From assembly GCF_009831655.1 (NCBI RefSeq), contig NZ_WRPA01000002.1, positions 248,001 through 312,000 of the forward strand: 64,000 nucleotides of DNA, given 5' to 3'. The notes beneath the pieces were generated by a model. It saw nothing but the letters and a program-made list of their open reading frames with translations. It searched no databases and had not been told where the DNA came from. The position numbers and the translations under genes were made by a program. This document shows, piece by piece, positions 26,576 to 36,063 of the stretch (the stretch's first letter is position 1; each line of letters opens with the position of its first letter). Source of the DNA: Shewanella insulae (lineage in GTDB: Bacteria; Pseudomonadota; Gammaproteobacteria; Enterobacterales; Shewanellaceae).

Positions 26576-28717
26576 GTGGCAAGTTTGATGCACCATGCGA
26601 GGCAAGCGAAATGGATTTTATTGACCCTGTTGGCACTCATGCTGGCACTTATGCTAGCCATGCCCAGCTATGCCCTGTTCGTCAGCCCGCCCAAAGATCC
26701 CCAGCCCATTCTGCATGAGCTATTTCCTGATGCCACCCGCATCTCAGACAAACAGGGCGAACCCGCCCTGTGGACCATCTACAAAGATCAGCAGATCTTG
26801 GGCTATGGCTTCGAGACCAATGATATCGCCCGCATTCCTGCCTACTCGGGTGAGCCGGTTAATATCCTGGTGGCCATAGACCCAGAGGGCAAATACCTGG
26901 GGGCTAAGGTGCTGGAGCACCATGAACCCATCATATTGGCGGGGATCCCCGAGAGTAAGCTATGGAAGTTTGCCGAGCAATATACCGGGCTGTCGGTCAA
27001 AGACAGGCTCAAGGTAGGCGGTAACGCAAAAGAGGGCATAGTCGCCATCGACGGCCTCTCGGGGGCGACCGTGACCGTCATGGTGATGAACGTCGCCATC
27101 ACCAAGGCCGCCACCCAGGCCGCCATCGCTCTGGGGATCATTGAGCAGCAGGCCGATCAGATCCAGCCCATCTCCACCATCAAGCAGGAACTCTTCACCC
27201 AGGCCAGCTGGACCGAGCTGACCGGGGATGGCTCTATCCGTAAACTCAATCTGACTCGCGGCGCCGTAGATGACGCCTTCGAGGGCACCGCCGCCGAGGA
27301 CGTAGACAAGGCCAGTGCGGATGAGAAACAGGAGATGTTTGCCGAGATCTATTACACCCTGGCCGACATTCCCACCATAGGCAAGAACCTCTTCGGCGAC
27401 GCCGACTATCAATGGATGATGCAGAACCTACAACCCGGCGAACACCTGGTGGCCGTCATGGGCAATGGCTACTCGTTCAAGGGCTCAGGCTATGTGCGCG
27501 GCGGTATCTTCGATCGCATCCAGGTCCATCAGAAAGATAACGCCATCTCCTTCAGGGACCTGGACCACAACCGCATCAGCGACCTATACATTCAGGGCGC
27601 CCCCAAGTTCAAAGAGATGTCGGTATTTCGCATCGCCGAGCATCACGAGTTCGACCCCGGTGCCCCTTGGCAATTCGAGCTCTTGGTCAGACGCCAGACC
27701 GGCCCTATCGACAGCCTGTTCACCAGCTTTAAAGGCCAATACGATCCGCTAGACAAGTATGTGGACACCCCTGCGGCCATAGTCCCAGAACCCGAACTCA
27801 CCATGGTGGAGCAGATCTGGCACGACAGACAGGTAGAAGTCGTGTTGCTGCTGATCCTCATGGGGGTCTTGCTGCTTATCCTCTTCTTCCAGGATATTCT
27901 GGTCAAACACCCTACCTTCATGCACCGACTCCGCCATGGCTTCCTGGTGGTGACAGTGGTGGTGATCGGCTGGAGCTGGGGCGGACAGCTCTCCGTGGTC
28001 AACGTGTTCACCTTCCTGCACGCCCTGATGAAAGATTTCTCCTGGGATCTCTTCCTGCTCGATCCCATCATCTTCATTCTATGGTGCGCCGCCGCGGTCA
28101 CCATGCTGCTGTGGGGACGCGCCGTCTACTGTGGCTGGCTCTGTCCCTTCGGCGCCCTGCAGGAGTTGGTCAATGTCATGGGCCGCTACCTCAAGCTGCC
28201 ACAAATAGAGCTACCCTTCGCCGTGCACGAGCGCCTTTGGGCCATCAAATATCTGATTTTACTGGCGCTGTTTGGCCTGTCGCTGGATTCACTGGCCATG
28301 GCCGAGCAGTTTGCCGAAATAGAACCCTTCAAGACCACCTTCTTGCTCAAGTTCGATCGCGAATGGCCCTTCATTCTCTGGGCGCTCTTGATGATCTTCT
28401 CCAGCCTGTTTAATCGCAAGACCTTCTGCCGCTATCTCTGCCCGCTGGGCGCGGCCTTATCGGTAAGCAACAGCGTACGTCTGTTCGACTGGCTCAAGCG
28501 TCGCCCCGAGTGCGGCACGCCTTGTAAGACCTGTGCCAAAGAGTGCGAGATCCAGGCCATTCATTCCAACGGGGTGATCAACATGCGCGAGTGCCACTAC
28601 TGCCTCGACTGTCAGGTGACCTATTTCAACGAAGAGAAGTGCCCACCGCTGAAGAAGATGGCTCGCAAGCGCAAGCAATATAAAGAACAAGAGATCCCAA
28701 CGGTCACTGCCGTATAG
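26576..28717 (+). CDS. nosR: NosR, membrane flavo-iron-sulfur protein supporting N2O reductase
   Basis: A 713-residue polytopic protein needed for nosZ expression and for electron supply to NosZ. Order of parts: signal peptide/first helix (about 8-30), a periplasmic FMN-binding domain with the covalent flavinylation motif SGAT (162-165), several membrane helices (about 415-640), two CxxxCP motifs in the membrane part (CGWLCPFG and CRYLCPLG) and a C-terminal ferredoxin-like segment with cysteine clusters (CGTPCKTCAKEC and CHYCLDC). The GTG start has AGGAG seven bases upstream. An in-frame ATG 23 codons earlier has no ribosome binding site and lies near the promoter. Confidence 0.95.
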   Translation: MASLMHHARQAKWILLTLLALMLALMLAMPSYALFVSPPKDPQPILHELFPDATRISDKQGEPALWTIYKDQQILGYGFETNDIARIPAYSGEPVNILVAIDPEGKYLGAKVLEHHEPIILAGIPESKLWKFAEQYTGLSVKDRLKVGGNAKEGIVAIDGLSGATVTVMVMNVAITKAATQAAIALGIIEQQADQIQPISTIKQELFTQASWTELTGDGSIRKLNLTRGAVDDAFEGTAAEDVDKASADEKQEMFAEIYYTLADIPTIGKNLFGDADYQWMMQNLQPGEHLVAVMGNGYSFKGSGYVRGGIFDRIQVHQKDNAISFRDLDHNRISDLYIQGAPKFKEMSVFRIAEHHEFDPGAPWQFELLVRRQTGPIDSLFTSFKGQYDPLDKYVDTPAAIVPEPELTMVEQIWHDRQVEVVLLLILMGVLLLILFFQDILVKHPTFMHRLRHGFLVVTVVVIGWSWGGQLSVVNVFTFLHALMKDFSWDLFLLDPIIFILWCAAAVTMLLWGRAVYCGWLCPFGALQELVNVMGRYLKLPQIELPFAVHERLWAIKYLILLALFGLSLDSLAMAEQFAEIEPFKTTFLLKFDREWPFILWALLMIFSSLFNRKTFCRYLCPLGAALSVSNSVRLFDWLKRRPECGTPCKTCAKECEIQAIHSNGVINMRECHYCLDCQVTYFNEEKCPPLKKMARKRKQYKEQEIPTVTAV

Positions 28718-28781
28718 GACCAAGCAACACACATTTAAGTGCAGGTAATTAAAGTCAATACAACTATGATGGAGATGGACT

Positions 28782-30668
28782 ATGCAAGATAACAATAACA
28801 AACCGGCAAACCAGTTGGAGAACGCCGGACGACGCGAGTTTATGGGCAAGACGGCCCTGCTCGGCGCCGGCGCTGTCGCCGCGCCCATGAGCGCCGCCAT
28901 GTTCGCCTCGATGGCCAAGGCCCAGGCGGCCGAGGCTGGCAACAGCCCAGTGGTGCATCCGGGTGAGCTGGACGAATATTATGGTTTCTGGAGCGGTGGA
29001 CACTCGGGCGAAGTCCGTATCATGGGCCTGCCCTCGATGCGCGAGCTGATGCGTATCCCGGTATTCAACATCGACAGCGCCACCGGCTGGGGCATCACCA
29101 ACGAGAGTAAGGCGGTCAAGGGTGACAGCGCTCACCTGCTGGCGGGCGATGCCCACCATCCTCACATGAGTATGCAAGACGGTCGTTACGATGGTAAGTA
29201 TCTGTTTATCAACGATAAGGCCAACACACGCGTGGCGCGTATCCGCTGTGACGTCATGAAGACAGATAAGATGATCACTGTGCCTAACGCCCAAGCCATC
29301 CACGGCCTGCGGGTACAGAAGGTTCCCTATACCAAGTATGTCATCTGTAACGGCGAGTTCGAGGTCCCACTGGACAACAATGGTAAGGAGACATTGGAAG
29401 ATGTCAGCACCTACCGCTCACTGTTCAACGTGATCGACGCCGAGAAGATGGAGGTCGCCTTCCAGGTGATGGTCGATGGTAACCTGGACAACACTGACGC
29501 CGACTACGACGGTAAGTACTTCGCCTCCACCTGTTACAACTCGGAGATGGGCATGAACCTCAGCGAGATGATCACCGCCGAGCGTGACCATGTGGTGATC
29601 TTCAACCTGGCCCGCTGTGAAGCCGCGGTCAAGGCCGGTAAGTTCAAGACCTACAACGGCAACAATGTACCTGTACTGGATGGCCGTAAGGGCTCAGATC
29701 TGACCCGCTACATTCCCGTGCCTAAGTCGCCTCACGGATTGAACACCTCGCCGAGCGGTAAATACTTTGTCGCCAACGGTAAGCTGTCACCTACCGTCTC
29801 TATCATCTCCATCGAGAAGCTGGACGACCTGTTCGAGGACAAGATCAAGCCAAGAGACGCCATCGTCGGTGAACCTGAGCTAGGCCTCGGCCCGCTACAC
29901 ACGGCGTTCGACAACAAGGGCTACGCCTACACCACCCTCTTCCTCGATAGCCAGATCGCCAAGTGGAACGTAGAGGAAGCCATTCAGGCCTACCAGGGCA
30001 AGAAGGTGAATTACCTACGCCAGAAGCTGGACGTGCACTATCAGCCGGGCCATAACCATACCTCTCAGGGCGAAACCCGCGACGCCGACGGTAAGTGGTT
30101 GGTATCTCTATGTAAGTTCTCCAAGGACAGATTCCTGCCCGTGGGTCCGCTACGCCCAGAGAACGATCAGCTGATCGATATCTCAGGCGATGAGATGAAG
30201 CTGGTGCACGACGGTCCTACCTTCGCCGAGCCCCATGACTGCATCATAGTGCACCGCAGCAAGCTCAAGCCGAAGAAGCTCTGGACTCGTGACGACCCGT
30301 TGTTTGCCGACACAGTGGCCATGGCAAAAAAAGATGGCGTGCGCCTCATGATGGACAACAAGGTGATCCGCGACGGCAACAAGGTTCGCGTCTACATGAC
30401 CTCGGTCGCGCCAAACTACGGCATGAGTGAGTTTAAGGTTAAGTTGGGCGACGAAGTTACCGTGGTGGTCACCAACCTGGATCAGGTGGAAGACGTGACC
30501 CACGGTTTCTGTATGACCAACCATGGGGTGCAGATGGAGATTGGCCCGCAGGCCACGGCATCTGTTACCTTCATCGCCGATAAGCCAGGCGTGCAGTGGT
30601 ACTACTGCAACTGGTTCTGTCACGCCCTCCACATGGAGATGCGTGGCCGCATGTTGGTAGAAGCCTAA
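28782..30668 (+). CDS. nosZ: NosZ, nitrous oxide reductase (Tat-exported, clade I type)
   Basis: A 628-residue periplasmic copper enzyme that reduces N2O to N2. The twin-arginine signal RREFMGK (R17, R18) marks the Tat-exported clade I form. The CuZ-site motif DAHHPH lies at 123-128, inside a seven-bladed propeller. The C-terminal cupredoxin domain carries the CuA ligands C609, C613, H617 and M620. All key ligands seen are intact, so the enzyme should be active. The ribosome binding site is GGAGATGG. The tatABC genes needed for its export are in the same window. A strong hairpin follows the stop codon. Confidence 0.97.
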   Translation: MQDNNNKPANQLENAGRREFMGKTALLGAGAVAAPMSAAMFASMAKAQAAEAGNSPVVHPGELDEYYGFWSGGHSGEVRIMGLPSMRELMRIPVFNIDSATGWGITNESKAVKGDSAHLLAGDAHHPHMSMQDGRYDGKYLFINDKANTRVARIRCDVMKTDKMITVPNAQAIHGLRVQKVPYTKYVICNGEFEVPLDNNGKETLEDVSTYRSLFNVIDAEKMEVAFQVMVDGNLDNTDADYDGKYFASTCYNSEMGMNLSEMITAERDHVVIFNLARCEAAVKAGKFKTYNGNNVPVLDGRKGSDLTRYIPVPKSPHGLNTSPSGKYFVANGKLSPTVSIISIEKLDDLFEDKIKPRDAIVGEPELGLGPLHTAFDNKGYAYTTLFLDSQIAKWNVEEAIQAYQGKKVNYLRQKLDVHYQPGHNHTSQGETRDADGKWLVSLCKFSKDRFLPVGPLRPENDQLIDISGDEMKLVHDGPTFAEPHDCIIVHRSKLKPKKLWTRDDPLFADTVAMAKKDGVRLMMDNKVIRDGNKVRVYMTSVAPNYGMSEFKVKLGDEVTVVVTNLDQVEDVTHGFCMTNHGVQMEIGPQATASVTFIADKPGVQWYYCNWFCHALHMEMRGRMLVEA

Positions 30669-30676
30669 GCGTGATG

Positions 30677-30707
30677 CAAGGGCCTGACGCACCGCGTTAG
30701 GCCCTTG
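30677..30707 (+). promoter_or_regulatory. Strong hairpin between nosZ and nosD
   Basis: CAAGGGCCT/AGGCCCTTG continues inward through TGACGC/GCGTTA, giving a stem of about 14 bp with a three-base loop. No T run follows, so it is more likely an mRNA-stabilising or processing element, or a weak attenuator, than a full terminator. It would let nosZ be expressed above the maturation genes downstream. Confidence 0.7.
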
Positions 30708-30769
30708 CCTTCTATAAGTAAAAACCGGTAAAAAAATAAAAGCGATAAGCGCAAGAGGTGTAATACGCT

Positions 30770-32122
30770 TTGAACCACAGCCATGAAACACCCAAGACTA
30801 TATCCGGCCTGCTTAGCCCCTTAAGGTGCCTTTGCCTGCTATGCATCATGCTGGGTCTGGCCCTGCCGACTCTGGCGGCCGAAATCCAGGTGACGCCCGA
30901 GCAAGATCTCCAACTGGTGCTAGAGAGTGCCAAAGCAGGCGATACCATCCAGCTACAACCGGGCCGCTATCTGGGCAACTTCATCGTCAACAAGGGAATA
31001 ACCCTGTCTGGCGCCGATGGCTACACCAGCATCATAGACGCCCAGGGCAAGGGCAATGCACTGCTTCTGCAAAGCTCCAACGTCACCATAGAGAGACTCA
31101 AGATAGTCAACTGGGGGGACGATCTCACCGCACAGAACGCCGGCATCTACTCGGACCAAACCGCCAGCCAGCTCACCATCAGAGAGAATCGGCTAAAGGG
31201 TGATGGCTTCGGTATCTGGCTGCAGAAGGGCAAGGAGATCAAGGTTCACCACAACCGCATCCAGGGCAACCCGGCGCTCAGATCCGCCGACAGAGGCAAC
31301 GGGATCCAGCTCTCCATAGTGCAAAATGTAGAGGTGAGCGACAACGAGGTCAGCCAGACCCGCGATGGTATCTACATCATCTCAAGCCAACATAACACCA
31401 TTAAAAACAATACTATGCATAACCTTCGTTACGGAATTCATTATATGTATTCCCACAGCAATCGCGTGCTGGACAACCTGGCCTACGACACCCGCGCCGG
31501 TTATGCCCTGATGAGCTCACGCCATCTCACCGTCAGCGGCAATGAGAGCCGCGACAGCCAGGACTATGGTTTCCTGATGAATTTCATCACCTACTCAGAG
31601 ATCAGCCATAACCGCATCTACCGGGTCTGGACCAAACCGGAAAACAAGGTGCTGGGCCGCGAGGGCAAGGGGCTGTTTGTCTATAACTCGGCCTACAACA
31701 GCATCAATCACAACCTGATCGACACCGCGGAGATCGGCATACACCTCACCGCCGGCTCGGAGCACACCAAAGTGTTTGGCAACAGCTTTATCAACAATCC
31801 GGTGCAGGTGAAATATGTGGCCAACCGTCAGGCCGAATGGAGCCAGGACGGCGCCGGTAACTTCTGGAGCAACTACCTGGGCTGGGATCTCGACAACGAC
31901 GGCTATGGCGACAGACCCTTCGAGCCCAACGACGGCATCGACAAGCTGATCTGGCAATATCCTGAGGCCAAGATGCTACTGGACAGCCCGGCCGTGCTTA
32001 TCCTGCGCTGGATACAGACCCAGTTTCCCGTACTCAAACCCGCAGGCGTCAAAGACAGTTTTCCACTCATGCAGGCCCCCTCCCTGGGTGCCCGGCAGGC
32101 AGTTATTAATGAGGCAGAGTGA
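30770..32122 (+). CDS. nosD: NosD, periplasmic beta-helix protein for CuZ maturation
   Basis: A 450-residue exported protein with a signal peptide (hydrophobic core LCLLCIMLGLALP, cleavage near TLAA) and repeated right-handed beta-helix turns of the carbohydrate-binding/CASH type (for example HNTIKNNTMHNLRYGIHYMYSHSN is spread over two turns). With NosF and NosY it supplies sulfur and assembles the copper centre of NosZ. The start is TTG, preceded by AGAGG at a somewhat long distance; the nearby ATG is out of frame and the first in-frame ATG lies inside the signal peptide. Confidence 0.93.
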   Translation: MNHSHETPKTISGLLSPLRCLCLLCIMLGLALPTLAAEIQVTPEQDLQLVLESAKAGDTIQLQPGRYLGNFIVNKGITLSGADGYTSIIDAQGKGNALLLQSSNVTIERLKIVNWGDDLTAQNAGIYSDQTASQLTIRENRLKGDGFGIWLQKGKEIKVHHNRIQGNPALRSADRGNGIQLSIVQNVEVSDNEVSQTRDGIYIISSQHNTIKNNTMHNLRYGIHYMYSHSNRVLDNLAYDTRAGYALMSSRHLTVSGNESRDSQDYGFLMNFITYSEISHNRIYRVWTKPENKVLGREGKGLFVYNSAYNSINHNLIDTAEIGIHLTAGSEHTKVFGNSFINNPVQVKYVANRQAEWSQDGAGNFWSNYLGWDLDNDGYGDRPFEPNDGIDKLIWQYPEAKMLLDSPAVLILRWIQTQFPVLKPAGVKDSFPLMQAPSLGARQAVINEAE

Positions 32123-32126
32123 CACT

Positions 32127-33080
32127 ATGCAAGCATCTTCTCCTTCGAGACCCATAGTCTCCCTGAGCGGCGTCGCCAAGCACTATGGCAAGGTCGCGGC
32201 GCTCCAGCAGGTCGACTTTGAACTCTTTCCCGGCGAAGTCATGGGGCTGTTTGGCCACAACGGCGCCGGCAAGACCACCATCATGAAGCTAGTGCTGGGG
32301 ATCATCCCCCCCTCAGACGGCCAGGTGAAGGTATTTGGCCAGGATCCCCTCTCCAAGCAAGCCTTCGAGGCGCGCAAGCAGGTCGGCTATCTGCCGGAGA
32401 ATGTCAGCTTCTACGATCAGCTCACAGGTCGCGAGGTGCTGCGCTACTTCGCCCGCCTCAAATCTGTGCCTAAGCAGGCGATCGAACAACTGCTGGAGCA
32501 GGTGGGCCTGACCCACGCCATGGATCGCCAGGTAAAGACCTACTCCAAGGGGATGCGTCAGCGTCTTGGCCTGGCCCAGGCCTTCCTCGGCAGCCCTAAG
32601 CTGCTGCTGCTTGATGAACCCACAGTAGGGCTGGATCCCATCGCCACCCAGGAGTTTTACGCCAGCGTCGATAAGCTCAAGAGCGAAGGCGCCAGCATCA
32701 TACTCTGCTCCCATGTGCTACCCGGCGTCGAGCAGCATATCGACCGCGCCCTGATCATCTCAGGCGGCCGCCTGCTGGCCAAGGGCAGCCTGAGCGAGCT
32801 CAGACTGCAGGCAAAACTCCCCGTGGCCATCAAGACCCAGGGGCTCAACGGCGCCCTGAAACAGGATGCTCGCTTCACCCCCTATCTTATCGCCCCGGAT
32901 CAGCTACTGGTACCCGAACAGGAGAAGCTCGCCATCATACGTCAGCTGGTCGAGCTGGATCAGCTGGGGGATATTCGCGTCGAACCCGCCGATCTGGAAC
33001 GTGTCTACCAGCACTATCTCGGCCAGGGTACCGCCGCAAGCAGCCCGAATGCCAGCCACCAAGGAGGGCCAACACAATGA
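32127..33080 (+). CDS. nosF: NosF, ABC transporter ATPase for NosZ maturation
   Basis: A 317-residue ABC ATPase with Walker A GHNGAGKTT (43-51), the signature YSKGMRQRLGLAQ and Walker B LLLLDEPTVGLDP. It drives the NosDFY complex. The ATG chosen lies five bases past the nosD stop; the frame is open 13 codons further upstream, overlapping nosD, but without a better start. It overlaps nosY by four bases. Confidence 0.95.
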   Translation: MQASSPSRPIVSLSGVAKHYGKVAALQQVDFELFPGEVMGLFGHNGAGKTTIMKLVLGIIPPSDGQVKVFGQDPLSKQAFEARKQVGYLPENVSFYDQLTGREVLRYFARLKSVPKQAIEQLLEQVGLTHAMDRQVKTYSKGMRQRLGLAQAFLGSPKLLLLDEPTVGLDPIATQEFYASVDKLKSEGASIILCSHVLPGVEQHIDRALIISGGRLLAKGSLSELRLQAKLPVAIKTQGLNGALKQDARFTPYLIAPDQLLVPEQEKLAIIRQLVELDQLGDIRVEPADLERVYQHYLGQGTAASSPNASHQGGPTQ

Positions 33081-33895
33081 ATGCCATTCTCGCCGTCGCC
33101 ATCAAGGAGTTTCAGGACGGGCTGCGCAATCGCTGGCTGATCTCCATTACCCTCATCTTCGCCGTGCTCTCCCTGGGGCTCAGCTACTATGGCTCGGTCG
33201 CCTCTGGGCAGCTAGGCACCGCCTCGCTGTCGTCCACCATCGCCAGCCTGTCGAGCCTGGCGGTGTTTCTGATCCCGCTTATCGCCCTGCTGCTGGCCTA
33301 CGACAGCTTCGTCGGCGAACAAGAGGCCGGCACCCTGCTCTTGCTGCTCACCTACCCCATCAGCCATACCCAGCTCTTGCTAGGCAAGTTTGTCGGCCAG
33401 GGGGCCATCATGGCACTGGCCACCAGCCTGGGCTTCGGCAGTGCCGCTGTGCTACTGGCCAGCCAATCCGACCCAAGCGCGGTGCTGCAGAGCTTCGGCC
33501 TGTTTATCGCCACCGCGATCCTGCTCGGCCTCTGTTTTATCAGCATCGCCTATGTGATCAGCCTGTCGGTGAGTGAGAAATCCAAGGCTGCCGGACTGGC
33601 GCTGATGCTCTGGTTCTTCTTCGTGCTGGTGTTCGATCTCGCCCTGCTGGCGGTGTTGGTCGGTATAGAGGAAGGGCTGAGCCAGCAGCAGCTGGTGCAG
33701 CTGATGATGCTCAACCCGGCGGATCTCTTCCGCCTGGTGAATCTCGCCAGCCTGGATACCAAGGATGTCAACGGTGTGCTGGCGGTGGCCATCAACAGAA
33801 GCATGTCGGCCGGCGGCCTGTTTTCCTTGCTCCTGGCCTGGGTATTCGCCCCACTCTCTTTAGCCGCCTTAATCTTTAACAGGAAGACACTCTAA
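33077..33895 (+). CDS. nosY: NosY, ABC transporter permease for NosZ maturation
   Basis: A 272-residue permease with six predicted membrane helices of the ABC-2 type. The N-terminal cytoplasmic start (AVAIKEFQDGLRNRW) and the FVGEQEAGTLLLLLTYP motif after the second helix are typical of NosY. It is coupled to nosF by a four-base overlap and to nosL by a one-base overlap (TAATG), so the three are translated together. Confidence 0.95.
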   Translation: MNAILAVAIKEFQDGLRNRWLISITLIFAVLSLGLSYYGSVASGQLGTASLSSTIASLSSLAVFLIPLIALLLAYDSFVGEQEAGTLLLLLTYPISHTQLLLGKFVGQGAIMALATSLGFGSAAVLLASQSDPSAVLQSFGLFIATAILLGLCFISIAYVISLSVSEKSKAAGLALMLWFFFVLVFDLALLAVLVGIEEGLSQQQLVQLMMLNPADLFRLVNLASLDTKDVNGVLAVAINRSMSAGGLFSLLLAWVFAPLSLAALIFNRKTL

Positions 33896-34416
33896 TGCGT
33901 CAAACCAGAATGCGCCAAACCAAGCTTGCCAATTCGCCACTGTTCATGAGTCTCGTCAGCCTTCTCCTACTGGGGCTGAGTGCCTGCGGGCAAGAGAGTG
34001 AAAATAACGCTGTCCGAGAGGCGGTCGCCATAGAGCACGGCGACGAGTGTCACCTGTGCGGCATGCTGATAGGTAACTTCCCCGGCCCCAAGGGCGAGCT
34101 CTATCTCAAGACCGAAGATACGGTGAAGAAGTTCTGCTCCACCCGGGATCTGTTTAGCTTCCTGCTGGATCCCGAGTACCGCAAACAGGTCAAGGAGATC
34201 TATGTGCACGACATGGCCAGGAGCCCCTGGCAGGCACCGCAGGACAGTCACTTTATCGACGCCAGACAGGCCTGGTACGTGGTGGGGTCGAACCAGACCG
34301 GCGCCATGGGCAAGACGCTAGCCAGCTTCGGTGAGCAGAAGGATGCCGAGGCCTTTGCCGCCGAGTTTGGCGGCCAGGTATACCCCTTCAGGCAGATCAG
34401 CCTCTCCATGCTCTAG
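33895..34416 (+). CDS. nosL: NosL, copper-binding lipoprotein for NosZ maturation
   Basis: A 173-residue lipoprotein with lipobox LSAC (lipidated Cys31) and the metal-binding motif CHLCGM (Cys52, Cys55, Met57). NosL delivers copper(I) to the NosDFY/apo-NosZ system. It is the last gene of the cluster. A nosX/apbE gene, needed to attach FMN to NosR, is absent here and must be elsewhere or replaced. Confidence 0.94.
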   Translation: MRQTRMRQTKLANSPLFMSLVSLLLLGLSACGQESENNAVREAVAIEHGDECHLCGMLIGNFPGPKGELYLKTEDTVKKFCSTRDLFSFLLDPEYRKQVKEIYVHDMARSPWQAPQDSHFIDARQAWYVVGSNQTGAMGKTLASFGEQKDAEAFAAEFGGQVYPFRQISLSML

Positions 34417-34434
34417 CTGGCTAATTGCTAACGA

Positions 34435-36063
34435 TTAGGCAGCGTCGGATTTAGGCTTACGGATCATCAGCACGGCCACCACGGCCAGCATCAGCAGCAC
34501 CGAGATGATCAGAAACACATCGTTATAGGCCTGAATGTAGGCCTGCTGGGTCATGGTCTTGGCCAGCATGGCCTTGGCCTGCGCCTGGGCGGTCACGGGA
34601 TCCGAGCCCCCCTGCACAAACAGCTGTGTGGTCTGTTGCAGATATTGAAATGCCTGGCCGCTCACAGCCGTCACCGTCTGTTTCATGTCTGCCAGATGGG
34701 TACGCGACTGATTGTCGATCAGGGTGGCCACCAGGGCAATGCCGAAGGCGCCGCCGAGATTACGGATCACATTGAGCACGGTCGAGGCCGAGGGCGTCTG
34801 CTGGGCGCTGATGTGCATGGTCGCGATTATGCCGATAGGCACCAGGATAAAGGGCTGGCCAAGGGCCCTGACCACCTGGGCCAGGATCATCTGCTCGCCG
34901 GCAAAGTCCAGCGTCATGTGGCTGTTCATGTAGTAACTCAGGGCAAACATGCTAAAGCCGAAGGCCGCCAGGTAACGCCCGTCGAACCTTTGCAGCAATC
35001 TCGGCACAAGCGGCAGCACTAGCAGCTGAGGGAAGCCCATCCACATGATCACCTCGCCGATCTCCAGCGGACTATAGTCATGGATCTGCGACAGATAGAG
35101 GGGGATCATATAGATAGCCGAGAACAGCGCCATCCCCAGCAGAAAATAGGCCAGGGTCGACAGGGCAAAGTCACGCTGCCCCAGCAACCTGAGGTTCACC
35201 AGCGGCGATGACTTTCGCAGCTGAATAAAGACAAACAGGACGATGTTGATGACCGCGACGATCGCCAGGTTCTGGATCAGCTCTGAGCCAAACCAATCCT
35301 TACGATTGCCCTCCTCCAGCACTACCTCGAGACACCCCATACCCAGCGCCATGGTGACAATGCCTGAATAATCGGCGTTCTTCAGCTTGTCCCAATCGAT
35401 AGCCTGAGGCCTTAAACCATAGGCGAGCATGGCCATCACCAGCAGCCCGGGCGGAATATTAATATAGAAGAGATAGTGCCAGCTAAACTGCTCGGTAAGC
35501 CAGCCCCCCAGAGTGGGGCCGATAGATGGTGCGAAGGTGGCGGTGACGCCAAACAGCGCCATGCCCGTGGCGCGCTTCTCCTCGGGCAGCAGCTCCAAAA
35601 TGAGCCGAAAGGCCAGCGGGATCAGCGCGCCGCCGAAGAAGCCCTGCAGGGCGCGAAAGGCGATCATCGCCTCCAGGTTCCAGGATAGCGAACAGAGGAA
35701 AGAGGCTAAGATGAAGGCCGCCGTGGTCCACAGCAGATAACGCCTCACCGACAGCCCCTGACTCAACCAGCCAGACAGTGGGATGGCGATCATCTCGGCC
35801 ACCAGATAGGCGGTGGCTATCCAAGAGCCCTCCTCCAGGGTCGCCCCCAGGCTGCCCTGGATCTCCTTCATCGAGGCGTTGGTGATCTGAATATCCAGGA
35901 TCGCCATGAAGGCGCCAAATAGGCCGGCGAATACGGCGACCCAGGAGCGAAAGCTGCCGCGCTCATATCCCTGGGGCCTAGCCGTCTTGGGACTAGCGAC
36001 TTGCGGCTTATCTAGTTCGCCCGTTACTACAGGACTCTCCTGGGTGGCACTCACGCCGCTCAT
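34435..36063 (-). CDS. emrB: EmrB/QacA-type drug efflux permease (DHA2, 14 helices)
   Basis: A 542-residue major-facilitator transporter of the DHA2 family with 14 predicted helices. Typical motifs are ITNASMKEIQGSLGA, SWIATAYLVAEMIAIPLSGWL and the antiporter motif C region FGVTATFAPSIGPTLGGWL. With the adaptor EmrA and an outer-membrane TolC it would expel hydrophobic compounds by proton exchange. Its start overlaps the emrA stop by four bases, so the pair is one operon. It converges tail to tail with nosL. Confidence 0.92.
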   Translation of the reverse strand: MSGVSATQESPVVTGELDKPQVASPKTARPQGYERGSFRSWVAVFAGLFGAFMAILDIQITNASMKEIQGSLGATLEEGSWIATAYLVAEMIAIPLSGWLSQGLSVRRYLLWTTAAFILASFLCSLSWNLEAMIAFRALQGFFGGALIPLAFRLILELLPEEKRATGMALFGVTATFAPSIGPTLGGWLTEQFSWHYLFYINIPPGLLVMAMLAYGLRPQAIDWDKLKNADYSGIVTMALGMGCLEVVLEEGNRKDWFGSELIQNLAIVAVINIVLFVFIQLRKSSPLVNLRLLGQRDFALSTLAYFLLGMALFSAIYMIPLYLSQIHDYSPLEIGEVIMWMGFPQLLVLPLVPRLLQRFDGRYLAAFGFSMFALSYYMNSHMTLDFAGEQMILAQVVRALGQPFILVPIGIIATMHISAQQTPSASTVLNVIRNLGGAFGIALVATLIDNQSRTHLADMKQTVTAVSGQAFQYLQQTTQLFVQGGSDPVTAQAQAKAMLAKTMTQQAYIQAYNDVFLIISVLLMLAVVAVLMIRKPKSDAA

